From positions 16,181 to 30,786 of the forward strand of contig DHSB01000012.1 of assembly GCA_002408385.1 (NCBI GenBank): a DNA stretch of 14,606 nucleotides, read 5' to 3'. Positions 7,750 to 14,606 of the stretch are shown piece by piece; the first letter of the stretch is position 1; the number at the start of each line of letters is the position of its first letter. Position numbers and translations under genes: made by a program. This DNA comes from Myxococcales bacterium UBA5297. Lineage in GTDB: Bacteria; Myxococcota; Myxococcia; Myxococcales; UBA5297. A model generated the notes under the pieces. The model was not told where the DNA came from. It worked only from the letters and a program-made list of their open reading frames with translations, and ran no database searches.

Positions 7750-10700
7750 GCCGTGTACTCCGGGTCGACGTCCGGGCCGCTCGGGCGCGTCTTGAGGCGC
7801 TTGAGCTCGGCGCGGGCGCCCTTCTCGTCGCCGAAGCGGCACTTGATGGCCGCGAGGTTGGCGCGAGCCTTCGCGTCGCGCGCGTCGATCTCCAGGGCAC
7901 GGTTGAGCGCGGCGACCGCGAGGACCGGCTCACCCATCTTCAGGTGCACGAAGCCGAGGGCGGCCTGCGCGGGGCCGTAGTTGAGGTCCAGCTCGCCGAT
8001 GCGGGCGAAGGCGAGGCGCGCGCGGTGGTAGTCGCCAGCCTCGAGCAACACCTGGCCCAGACCCTCGAGCGCCTTGATGTCGTCCGGGTCGCGCGAGAGC
8101 GCTTCGCGGAAAGGCTTGATGCGCGAGGCCTCGGGGGCCGTTCGCGGCGCGGGCACCGGTAGCTTCGGGTCGATCTCGCGGCGGGTCGCGCAGCCGAGCG
8201 CGAAGGGCGTGTAGATCTCGAGCTCGCGGGCGCGCTTGACGCAGGCCTCGAAGGCCTGGCCCGAGCCGACCCGCAGCTCGGAAGCCTGCCGCTGCAGCGT
8301 CGCCTTGAGCTCGGCCCGGTCGCGCGGCTTGAGGCCCGGCGGCTCGGGCATCTGCTCGATGGAGGCGGCGAGGATGTCCAGCGAGCGCGCCAGCCGGAAC
8401 ATCCCGGCGATGGCCCAGTCGCCGCCGAGCTGTGCGGCGCTGGTGTAGGCCTGCTGCAGCACCTGCAGCATGTTCGCCTTGCGCTCGATGTCCTCGGGGC
8501 CGATGGCCTTGAACTGCGCGAAGACCGCTTCGCCCCACAGGAAGTAGACCTTGGCGAGCGACTCCGGGTCGGTCTGCATCGCGTTCTGCAGCGCCGGGCC
8601 GGCGGCGAGCAGCGCCTGCTCGGCCTCGGGCGCCTTGCCCTGCTCGAGGAGCGCCTCGCCCAGGACCGCCGCGGCGCGCGCGCTGCCCGAATCGGCCTTC
8701 AGCGCCGCCTCGGCCGTCTGCTGCGCGCCGGCGAGATCCCGGCTTGAGAGGCGCGCCTCCGCGAGGCGCGCGAGCGACTCACCGTCCTTGCGGGCTGCGG
8801 CCACCTTCTCGAAGTCGGCGACGGCGCGCGACAGGTCGCCGATCATCAGCCGCAGCTCGCCGGCCGTCTCCAGGGCATCGACGGCCTTCGGGTCGCCCTC
8901 GAACTGCGCGGCCATCGACTCGTAGTGGGCGGCCGAGCTGTCGAAGTCACCGACCTCCGCCGACAGCCGGGCGAGGGTGAGCGCGGCGTTCGCCGCGGGA
9001 GCCGACTTGGGGAAGCGCTCGATGATCTTCCGCGCGACGTCCTCGGCGACCTCGATCTGCCGGCGGGTGACCGCGTGACCGAGCGCCGTGGTGAGCGCGC
9101 GCTCGGCCAGATCGGTGCCCTCGCGCGCGGGGTCGTCGGCGATCTTCACCAGCCGGGTTATCGCGTCCTCCTCGCCCGTGTCCGAGGCGATGACCACCTC
9201 CGACAGCTCCTCGGCCTTGGCCGAGGCGAGGATGTCTCTGAGCTCCTGCTGCAGCGTCGCGGGCAACGCGCTGACCGCGAGCAGCTTCGCGCCCGCGTCG
9301 GCCAGCGCCTTGTAGTCCTTGAGGCTGTGGAAGCTGTCGAGCGCGAGGTGCGCGGCGGCGGAGGCGTCGGCGTCACCGGGATGCTCCGAAGCAAAGGCGG
9401 TGAAGAGCTCACCGGCCTGCCGGAACTCGCCCTCCTCGTAGTAGGCGCGCGCGACGTTGAGCTTCACCTTTGGCGCGTTCGGGTTCTGCGGGTAGCTCTT
9501 CACGTAGAAGGCCCCGAGCTGGCGGATGCCGAAGCGCGCGTTGGTGCGGTCGAAGTAGCTGAGCTTGCCCGGCTCCTTGAGCGCGTTCTGGAAGGCGACG
9601 AGCGCGCTGAACAGCGGCTTCTCGCGCTCCTCGCCCTCGACCATCGCCGCCACCTTCTCGTAGGCGCGGCCGGCCTCGGCGAACCGCTCGGCGTTGAAGA
9701 GCGACTCGGCGAGGTTCTCGAGCATCGCCCGCTTGTGCGTCTCGCCCCGGAACAGCTCGAGGTAGGCGAGGTAGGCGTCGGCCGCCTCGGAGTAGGCCGC
9801 CTTGTCGTTCTTCTTCTGGGCCTCGACGTGGAGGCTGGTCGCCAGGTCGCGTGAGAAGACCTCGAGGTCCTCGAGCAGGCCCATCCGCTCGTCTTCGGGC
9901 ATCCGCGTGTCGATTCGGGTGCGGGCGGCGACGCGCACGAGCACCCGCACGTCCTCGGCGGTCGGCACGACCTTGCCCTTGCTCGACTTGATGGTCTCGT
10001 ACAGCCGGCCTGCCCGCTCCGGATCGCGCTCGAAGTCGCGCGAGATGGCGAGCAGCCGCCGGTAGACGGGCGCCGCGTTCTGCATCTCCTGCTTGATGAA
10101 GTAGCGGTTGGCGAGCTTCTCGAGGACGACCTCGAACGAGTTGGCCGAGTCGCACAGCGCCTCGAAGTACTCGACCGCGCCCTTGGCCTTGCGCGACTCG
10201 GTGTACGAGAAGACGAGGTCGGAGAGCGCCAGGCTCTTGATCGACAGCGCCTCTTCGCCCTCGGCCGCGCCGACCGGAGAGCGCGCGACGGCCTCGAAGT
10301 GCTTGACAGCCTCGCCGTGCTTGCCGCGGTTGATCCAGACCCAGCCGAGCTTGTAGCGGGCGAGGTCGTGCGCGGGCGACGGCGGCTCGGCGAGCACCTT
10401 CTGGTAGTAGGTCTCCGCCTTGTCGAGGTCGCTCTTGTCGAAGTGGTAGTCGGCGATGATGAGCAGCGCCTCGGCGACGAGGTTGCTCTTCGGGTGCTTG
10501 TCGATCAGCTCCTGGTAGACCTGCAGCGCCTTGTCGTAGTCGCCCAGCTCGCGGTGCTCGTGGGCGGTGAAGAAGAGCACCTGGTCGTTCTCGGCGAAGT
10601 CCGGGAACTCGCGCACTATCCGCTCGTAGAGGCTCACCGCCTTCTGCTTGAGCAGGGTGACGTCGGGCACGACCAGCGAGCCGCGCCGCCCGGCCGCCGC

Positions 10701-10979
10701 GTGCAGCTCGGCCTCGAGGTGGAAGCGATAGCGGCTCTTCTCCACGTAGAGCTCGGCCTGCCGGAAGATCAGGTCGGGAAGGTACGGCGCCGAGCGCGAC
10801 TCTCCGATGAGCCGGTCGGTCACCTGGATCGAGCGGTCGACCTTCACCAGGTCGCGCTTGAGGCGCGCGATGAGCTCGGCGCGCTCCTGGGCGCGGGAGG
10901 AGGGTTGGTAGGGCCTCTCAGCCTCGGGGCCGTGGGCGCAGGAAGCGAGCAGCAGGCAGAGGAGAGCGATGCGCTTCAT
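7737..10979 (-). CDS. Large TPR lipoprotein, AgmU/GltD-like
   Basis: This is a 1080-residue lipoprotein. MKRIALLCLLLASC carries the lipobox LASC (Cys14), followed by Ala-His-Gly, and then a charged helical segment. TPR or TPR-like repeats are clear at about 110-235 (LYERIVREFPDFAEND..., YDKALQVYQELIDKHP, ARYKLGWVWINRGKHGEA). They recur through the middle (for example ARAYYEEGEFRQAGELFTAF) and are again clear at about 965-1060. The size, mixed TPR pattern and envelope location resemble AgmU/GltD of the Myxococcus xanthus gliding complex (about 1200 residues). This is from memory of the family and not verified; GltE-like or other TPR lipoproteins are alternatives. The ATG at 10979 overlaps the preceding stop as ATGA and has GAGG 7 nt upstream. 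It is the largest gene here and probably the main periplasmic scaffold. Confidence 0.85.
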   Translation of the reverse strand: MKRIALLCLLLASCAHGPEAERPYQPSSRAQERAELIARLKRDLVKVDRSIQVTDRLIGESRSAPYLPDLIFRQAELYVEKSRYRFHLEAELHAAAGRRGSLVVPDVTLLKQKAVSLYERIVREFPDFAENDQVLFFTAHEHRELGDYDKALQVYQELIDKHPKSNLVAEALLIIADYHFDKSDLDKAETYYQKVLAEPPSPAHDLARYKLGWVWINRGKHGEAVKHFEAVARSPVGAAEGEEALSIKSLALSDLVFSYTESRKAKGAVEYFEALCDSANSFEVVLEKLANRYFIKQEMQNAAPVYRRLLAISRDFERDPERAGRLYETIKSSKGKVVPTAEDVRVLVRVAARTRIDTRMPEDERMGLLEDLEVFSRDLATSLHVEAQKKNDKAAYSEAADAYLAYLELFRGETHKRAMLENLAESLFNAERFAEAGRAYEKVAAMVEGEEREKPLFSALVAFQNALKEPGKLSYFDRTNARFGIRQLGAFYVKSYPQNPNAPKVKLNVARAYYEEGEFRQAGELFTAFASEHPGDADASAAAHLALDSFHSLKDYKALADAGAKLLAVSALPATLQQELRDILASAKAEELSEVVIASDTGEEDAITRLVKIADDPAREGTDLAERALTTALGHAVTRRQIEVAEDVARKIIERFPKSAPAANAALTLARLSAEVGDFDSSAAHYESMAAQFEGDPKAVDALETAGELRLMIGDLSRAVADFEKVAAARKDGESLARLAEARLSSRDLAGAQQTAEAALKADSGSARAAAVLGEALLEQGKAPEAEQALLAAGPALQNAMQTDPESLAKVYFLWGEAVFAQFKAIGPEDIERKANMLQVLQQAYTSAAQLGGDWAIAGMFRLARSLDILAASIEQMPEPPGLKPRDRAELKATLQRQASELRVGSGQAFEACVKRARELEIYTPFALGCATRREIDPKLPVPAPRTAPEASRIKPFREALSRDPDDIKALEGLGQVLLEAGDYHRARLAFARIGELDLNYGPAQAALGFVHLKMGEPVLAVAALNRALEIDARDAKARANLAAIKCRFGDEKGARAELKRLKTRPSGPDVDPEYTACAK

Positions 10980-12547
10980 CGGTCACCCTCGGCGGCGGCG
11001 CAGCGGCTCGGCAGGTCGAGTCGGAAGTCCATCAGCTCGTCGTTCCAGTACTCGCCGTCGAACGGATAGACGACTGCGTCCTCGTCGGCCGCCAGATCGA
11101 TCGCCTGGGCCTCGGCGAGGAGCGCGCCCTTCTTGACGCGCTTGTAGAGGTCGAGCCCGATCTCGTAGTCGAGCAGCCGCACCTGTTCCTCCTCGCGCAG
11201 CAACCGGTCCGCGGCGGCCGCGAGCGCGTGCTCGAGGGCGATTTCGCGCTGCCGGATCGCCTCGGCGAGCGCCCGCTCGTAGAGCTGGCGCAGCCTTCGC
11301 GTCAGGCCCGAGGCCTCGAACCGGCTCGCGTAGGCGTCGATGAGATCGCGCTCCAGCTCGAGCCGGGCGACGAGCTCGCCGGCTCGCCGCGAGGCCGGCT
11401 CTATCTGCAAGGCGGCGGCGAGCAGCCGCTCATCGGACTTCAGGTCGCCACGCTCGCGCACGAGCCGCAGCGCCGGGCCGTAGCGGCGGGTGAAGCCTCT
11501 CGCCGCGCGCTTGGCCGGCAGGTAATGGCAGCGGTCCTTGTAGATGAGCGAGGCGAGCACGTACTTCTCCGGCAGGAACAGCTCGCGGAAGCTCGGCGCG
11601 TCCAGCGCGAGCAGCAGGCCCATCGCCTGGGAGGCTTCGCCCATCCGGTAATAGGTCCAGGCCTTCTCCAGGTAGAGCTGCCCGCGGCCCGGATCGAGCT
11701 CGGGCAGCTCGACCGCGTCGTAGGCCACGTGGGCCTTCTTGTACTCGCCGCGCTCGAAGCGCAGCCGCGCCACCGCGACGCGCGCGTCGTTGCGCACCTC
11801 GCGCGGGGCCTTCTCGTCGGCGGAGAGCGCCTCCAGCTCGGCGAGCGCGGGCTCGGGCGCATTCTCCTTCTCGAGCTTGTGGACGGCGCGCACGAGCCTT
11901 GCCCGCGCGTGGTAGCCGCTCCCCTGTTCCAGCTTGTCGAAGTGCCCCCACGCCCAGCGCAGATGCCCGTTGCGGTAGTCGACCATGCCCTTGTGGAAGC
12001 GCACGTAGTCGCGCACCGAGGCAGGGACGAAGCCGAAGTCGGTGCCGCCGAGCACTTCGCGCTCGACGAGCTCGGCGTCATAGACCGTCCTTGCGCTCAG
12101 CTTCTCGAGCGCGCCGAGCACGACCGGCAGCACCTCGGCGCGCGAGCGGGTCTTCGCCACCTCGGCGTAGAAGTTGAAGGCCGCGTGCGTGAAGCCGAGC
12201 TGCGCGAGGTCATTGCCGAGGAAATACTGCGCCCACTCGTAGTTGTCGGCGGTGCGCGCCGAGCCGCGGACGTACTGGAAGAACAGCGGGGCAGCCTCGC
12301 GCGGGGTGCCGCCGTAGTGCAGCTCGAGCGCCTCGTCGAAGGTCTCGGGGCCGACCCCGACCGGCTCGTCCTCCTGAGCGCCTTCCTTCCCCTCCGCGGC
12401 AGAAGGAGCTGAATCGTCGGCGGCTGCCGCCGCGGGCACGACGGCCTCGGGCGAGGGCGCACCGCTCTTCTCCGCGGAGGCGGGCTCGCTGCCCGGGGCG
12501 GCGGCGAGCAGCAGCGCGCTCAACATGGCCAGGGACAGGGTGCGCAT
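10976..12547 (-). CDS. Exported helical-repeat protein, GltC-like
   Basis: This 523-residue protein has a signal peptide (MRTLSLAMLSALLLAAAPG...) followed by an Ala/Pro/Glu-rich flexible linker to about residue 70. The rest is helical with TPR-like pairs, for example EALELHYGGTPREAAPLFFQY, HFDKLEQGSGYHARARLV, and YLEKAWTYYRMGEASQAMGL. A long charged helix follows at about 420-480. The C-terminus has a distinctive motif, YPFDGEYWNDELMDFR, then a single Cys near the end. This C-terminal WxDEL-type motif and the overall plan resemble GltC of the Myxococcus gliding machinery, a periplasmic protein that acts with the outer-membrane barrels GltA and GltB. The adjacent upstream barrel gene fits that. 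The ATG at 12547 lies 5 nt after the barrel stop, and the 3' end overlaps the next start by 4 nt. The exported nature is firm; the GltC link is moderate. Confidence 0.85.
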   Translation of the reverse strand: MRTLSLAMLSALLLAAAPGSEPASAEKSGAPSPEAVVPAAAAADDSAPSAAEGKEGAQEDEPVGVGPETFDEALELHYGGTPREAAPLFFQYVRGSARTADNYEWAQYFLGNDLAQLGFTHAAFNFYAEVAKTRSRAEVLPVVLGALEKLSARTVYDAELVEREVLGGTDFGFVPASVRDYVRFHKGMVDYRNGHLRWAWGHFDKLEQGSGYHARARLVRAVHKLEKENAPEPALAELEALSADEKAPREVRNDARVAVARLRFERGEYKKAHVAYDAVELPELDPGRGQLYLEKAWTYYRMGEASQAMGLLLALDAPSFRELFLPEKYVLASLIYKDRCHYLPAKRAARGFTRRYGPALRLVRERGDLKSDERLLAAALQIEPASRRAGELVARLELERDLIDAYASRFEASGLTRRLRQLYERALAEAIRQREIALEHALAAAADRLLREEEQVRLLDYEIGLDLYKRVKKGALLAEAQAIDLAADEDAVVYPFDGEYWNDELMDFRLDLPSRCAAAEGDR

Positions 12548-12552
12548 GGCGG

Positions 12553-13173
12553 TCAGTCGGCGCCCCCGAGGTTGAAGGCGAAGCCCGAGGAGATCTCGAC
12601 GACGTGGGTCAGCCCGCCCGAGAACAGCAGGTGGTAGCGCGCCTCGGTGCGAAACGAGATCGCCTCGCTCAGATAGAGCCGGAAGCCGAGCCCCGCCTGC
12701 GGCCCAGGCTTGAAAGAGCGGGTGAAGCGCATGACCGAGCCGCCGAGCAGGCCGAACATCTCCCCGTGGATGACGCTGCTGTTCATCAGGGCGAGCTTGC
12801 CGTAGAGCGGCCGGAACACGAGCGCCGAGCCGAGCAGGAGCTGGGCCTCCTCGAACTCGGTGGCCGAGACCTTGAAGTCGTTCTCGAGCTGCTCGTGCAG
12901 GCTGGTTTCGAGTCGGAAGCTGTAGCCCGCGCGCGCGACCTCCCAGCCGAACGCGTCGCCGAAGTGAAAGGTGTAGCTCGCCACCGGGCCAATGCCTTTG
13001 TAGAAGGCGTCGAGCGGCAACAGCGTGCCGGCGGCAAAGAGCTCGTGATCGAGGCGAAACTTCCGGCGCTGCACCGCCGCGAGCCGGCCCGGCTCGAGCG
13101 TCTCGTCGGCCACGGCCGCCGACGGAAGCGCCATCCACAGCGCCATTCCCAGGAAGAATGCTCTGGCTCTCAC
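12553..13173 (-). CDS. Small outer-membrane beta-barrel protein
   Basis: This 206-residue protein has a signal peptide (MRARAFFLGMALWMALPSAAVA, cleaved before DE). The mature part alternates polar and hydrophobic residues in about eight strands, with aromatic girdle residues (for example GPVASYTFHFGDAFGWEVARA and GLGFRLYLSEAISFRTEARY). It contains VQRRKFRLDHE near the mature N-terminus. The end, SSGFAFNLGGAD, is a typical last-strand pattern. I recognise the general type as the myxobacterial outer membrane beta-barrel domain family, to which GltA/GltB-type neighbours may also belong. The start is a GTG at 13173 with AGGAG 4 nt before it. It sits between the TonB-like gene (47 nt upstream) and the GltC-like gene (5 nt downstream). 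It probably anchors the complex in the outer membrane. Transport through so small a barrel is unlikely. Confidence 0.87.
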   Translation of the reverse strand: MRARAFFLGMALWMALPSAAVADETLEPGRLAAVQRRKFRLDHELFAAGTLLPLDAFYKGIGPVASYTFHFGDAFGWEVARAGYSFRLETSLHEQLENDFKVSATEFEEAQLLLGSALVFRPLYGKLALMNSSVIHGEMFGLLGGSVMRFTRSFKPGPQAGLGFRLYLSEAISFRTEARYHLLFSGGLTHVVEISSGFAFNLGGAD

Positions 13174-13220
13174 GCGGCTCCTCTCGACGCCGAGGCTAGG
13201 CTGGCTTCCAGGAGCCCCGC

Positions 13221-14465
13221 CTAGAACCCGACGCTATTGAAAAGGAAGGGATAGGAGACGATGACCCGCCCGCCCTTCGGCGGCGGGAAGGTCCAGGCCT
13301 TCAGGCTCGAGACGATGCAGTTGGGCACCTCGGCCCCGCGCAGGGTCGAGGTCTTCACCTTGATCTCGGAGACCTTGCCCCTCGAGTCGATCGTCCACTC
13401 GAGCTGCAGCTTGCCGGCGAGCCCGGGGCTCTTGAGCAGCGCCCGCTCGTAGCAGCCGCGCACCTCCGAGAGGTGCTCGTTGATCACCTTGGCGACCGCC
13501 TCGCGCGGCAGCGAGCCGCCGCTCACCTTGGCGCGGCGCGCAGGCGCCGAGACCACCGTGCCGGCCACCTGCTTCTTGCCAACGCCCCCGCTCGCGAAGA
13601 CGCCGATTCCGCCTCCCGGGCCGCCGCCCATGCCGCGAACGCCGCCGAGGCCCTTCGTCTTCGCGCCGAATCCGCCCATGCCCTGCCCGACCTCCATCCC
13701 TGCCATGGCGATGGGAGGTTTGCCGTTGAGCGGCGAGAGCTTGAACCCCATGCCCTTGTCGCCATAGCCCTTGGGCCCGCCGGCCATCTTCGAGGTCGCC
13801 TTGAGCAGGCTCTCGACCGCGGGCCCGGCGCTGGTGAGCTTCTCGACGGCCTTGATCGCCTTCCGCGCCGAGCCCTGGGCCCGGGTCTTCGGCGCGACGA
13901 CGTCCGGGTCCTGGGCGACGACCTCCCTCTTCGTCAGCCGGGCGATCTTCTCCTTGATCTTCTGCTGCTCCTTCTTTGGCGGCGGCTTGAGCAAGGCGCG
14001 GATGGGGGCGAGCTTCTTCGGCTCGAAGTCGGAGGTCTCCTTCGGCGGCTCGGGCATCAGCAGGATGGCGGCGAGGACCAGGCTCGCGGCGAGCGCAAAG
14101 GGAACGCCGACGCGCGAGTCGACCACGTCGCTGAAGCGCATCGGCGCCGCCGGCGGCACCGGGTCTGGACGCAGCTCGACGGCGCAGCGGCTTCCCTCGA
14201 GGTGAAGCGCCTGTCCGCCAACGAGCGCGACTTTGCCCGAGGCGACCGGCTGCCAGCCGCCGCTGCCGCCAAAGAGGCGCGCTCGCGCGCCGCGCGGGAT
14301 TTGGACCGTCCACAAGCCCTTGTCGACCTTCGCCAGCTCGAAGCTGTTCGGAAACGCCAGGTCGTAGAGAGGGACGTCACAGTCCTCGCTCGGCCCGCTG
14401 CGCAGCGAGGTCCCGAACCGAAAGCCGTGCAGGCCGATGACGTAATCGCCCCAGAGGACCCGCAC
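13221..14465 (-). CDS. TonB-like inner-membrane protein with AgmX/PglI C-terminal domain
   Basis: This 414-residue protein comprises, in order: a beta-rich N-terminal domain (1-100, RVLWGDYVIGLHGF... with an FHA-like SGPSEDCDVPL turn); a single transmembrane segment at about 119-137 (VGVPFALAASLVLAAILLM); a Pro/Lys-rich stretch at 138-185; a Gly/Met-rich low-complexity linker at 229-296; and a C-terminal domain at 318-414. That last domain has HLSEVRGCYERALLKSPGL, ending WTFPPPKGG...VSYPFLF, with Cys338 and Cys383 placed for a disulfide. It is the AgmX/PglI C-terminal domain, related to TonB. The likely job is to span the periplasm from the inner membrane and contact the outer-membrane parts. 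M. xanthus GltG and GltJ share the C-terminal domain. The start is a GTG at 14465 with no clear ribosome site, so a slightly different start is possible. It is probably the first gene of the run. Confidence 0.88.
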   Translation of the reverse strand: MRVLWGDYVIGLHGFRFGTSLRSGPSEDCDVPLYDLAFPNSFELAKVDKGLWTVQIPRGARARLFGGSGGWQPVASGKVALVGGQALHLEGSRCAVELRPDPVPPAAPMRFSDVVDSRVGVPFALAASLVLAAILLMPEPPKETSDFEPKKLAPIRALLKPPPKKEQQKIKEKIARLTKREVVAQDPDVVAPKTRAQGSARKAIKAVEKLTSAGPAVESLLKATSKMAGGPKGYGDKGMGFKLSPLNGKPPIAMAGMEVGQGMGGFGAKTKGLGGVRGMGGGPGGGIGVFASGGVGKKQVAGTVVSAPARRAKVSGGSLPREAVAKVINEHLSEVRGCYERALLKSPGLAGKLQLEWTIDSRGKVSEIKVKTSTLRGAEVPNCIVSSLKAWTFPPPKGGRVIVSYPFLFNSVGF

Positions 14466-14606
14466 GCGCAGGAAGGGGCCGGACGCAGGTCTTTTCGTGC
14501 CTGTGTCCTCGGTAGGTGTCGGGGAATCTCCTTGAGCTCGGCCCGCCCCCTCCGGTTCCCTCGAGCGAAGTCGAGAGGCCCGAGCGTAGGCCGAGCCTGC
14601 GAGGCC
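14466..14606 (-). other. Upstream region of the TonB-like gene, no clear promoter
   Basis: These 141 nt hold no convincing gene. An AAGGAG sequence occurs about 65 nt before the annotated GTG start but has no ATG or GTG behind it. No good -35/-10 pair was found, and a GGCACG...TGC sequence has the wrong spacing for sigma54. The promoter of the seven-gene run may lie here or beyond the window. Confidence 0.4.
14559..14578. repeat. Short imperfect palindrome near the window edge
   Basis: CTCGA (14560-14564) and TCGAG (14571-14575) flank gcgaag, with further partial symmetry outside. On the minus strand the core reads CTCGACTTCGCTCGAG, which resembles short extragenic palindromes found in many copies in some high-GC genomes. 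Only one copy is visible here, so repeat status is a guess. It lies in the spacer upstream of the TonB-like gene. Confidence 0.3.

Noticed and set aside
11228..12412. 394-residue plus-strand frame opposite the GltC-like gene
   Set aside because: Same antisense artefact: repetitive Leu/Glu/Arg/Val composition, no recognisable motif, and opposite a gene with a signal peptide and coupled junctions.
12548..13138. N-terminal extension of the GltC-like frame to 720 residues
   Set aside because: The extension lies in another frame of the outer-membrane barrel gene, is Arg/Ala-rich, and would bury the good signal peptide starting at 12547.
14476..14495. Possible sigma54 promoter (GGCACG...TGC) before the TonB-like gene
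   Set aside because: The distance between the GG and GC elements is 13 nt instead of the required 10, so it cannot work as a -24/-12 promoter.

Overview
The window is very GC-rich DNA with strongly GC-biased third codon positions. Almost every long antisense reading frame in it is a shadow of a real gene. The gene content points to a myxobacterium-like member of the Myxococcota (former Deltaproteobacteria): an AgmX/PglI-type TonB-like protein, a small myxobacterial-type outer-membrane barrel, several TPR (tetratricopeptide repeat) lipoproteins, and a small cytoplasmic TPR protein beginning MDVR. No rRNA, tRNA, CRISPR array, IS element, integrase or plasmid function was seen.

Layout. (1) 1-698, minus strand: 5' part of an exported protein of unknown function, cut by the window edge. 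(2) 782-3015, minus strand: hisC, cmk and a YfhL-type ferredoxin. hisC and cmk overlap by 4 nt; the ferredoxin follows after a hairpin-rich gap. (3) 3016-3408: a gene-free divergent spacer with a candidate hisC promoter. (4) 3409-3777, plus strand: a short TPR protein, the only convincing plus-strand gene. Its 3' end overlaps that of the next gene by 26 nt. (5) 3752-4477, minus strand: an exported protein with a possible NlpC/P60-like cysteine peptidase motif. (6) 4670-14465, minus strand: a tight run of seven genes, all predicted to act in the cell envelope.

In transcription order the seven-gene run encodes an inner-membrane TonB-like protein with an AgmX/PglI C-terminal domain, a small outer-membrane beta-barrel, an exported GltC-like protein, a 1080-residue TPR lipoprotein resembling AgmU/GltD, two small lipoproteins of unknown function, and an exported protein with about 17 TPRs. 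Genes 2 to 6 overlap or lie within 11 nt of each other, so one transcript with coupled translation is likely. Together they could form a structure running from the inner membrane through the periplasm to the outer membrane. The best-known relative of such a set is the Glt gliding/focal-adhesion complex of Myxococcus xanthus, which is thought to have grown from an older conserved core of unknown function. This window shows no AglRQS-type motor, and the TonB-like protein lacks the cytoplasmic zinc-ribbon and GYF modules of GltJ. It may therefore be a paralogous or ancestral Glt-like envelope machine rather than a gliding apparatus. The individual Glt assignments rest on remembered family features and gene order and have not been confirmed by a search.
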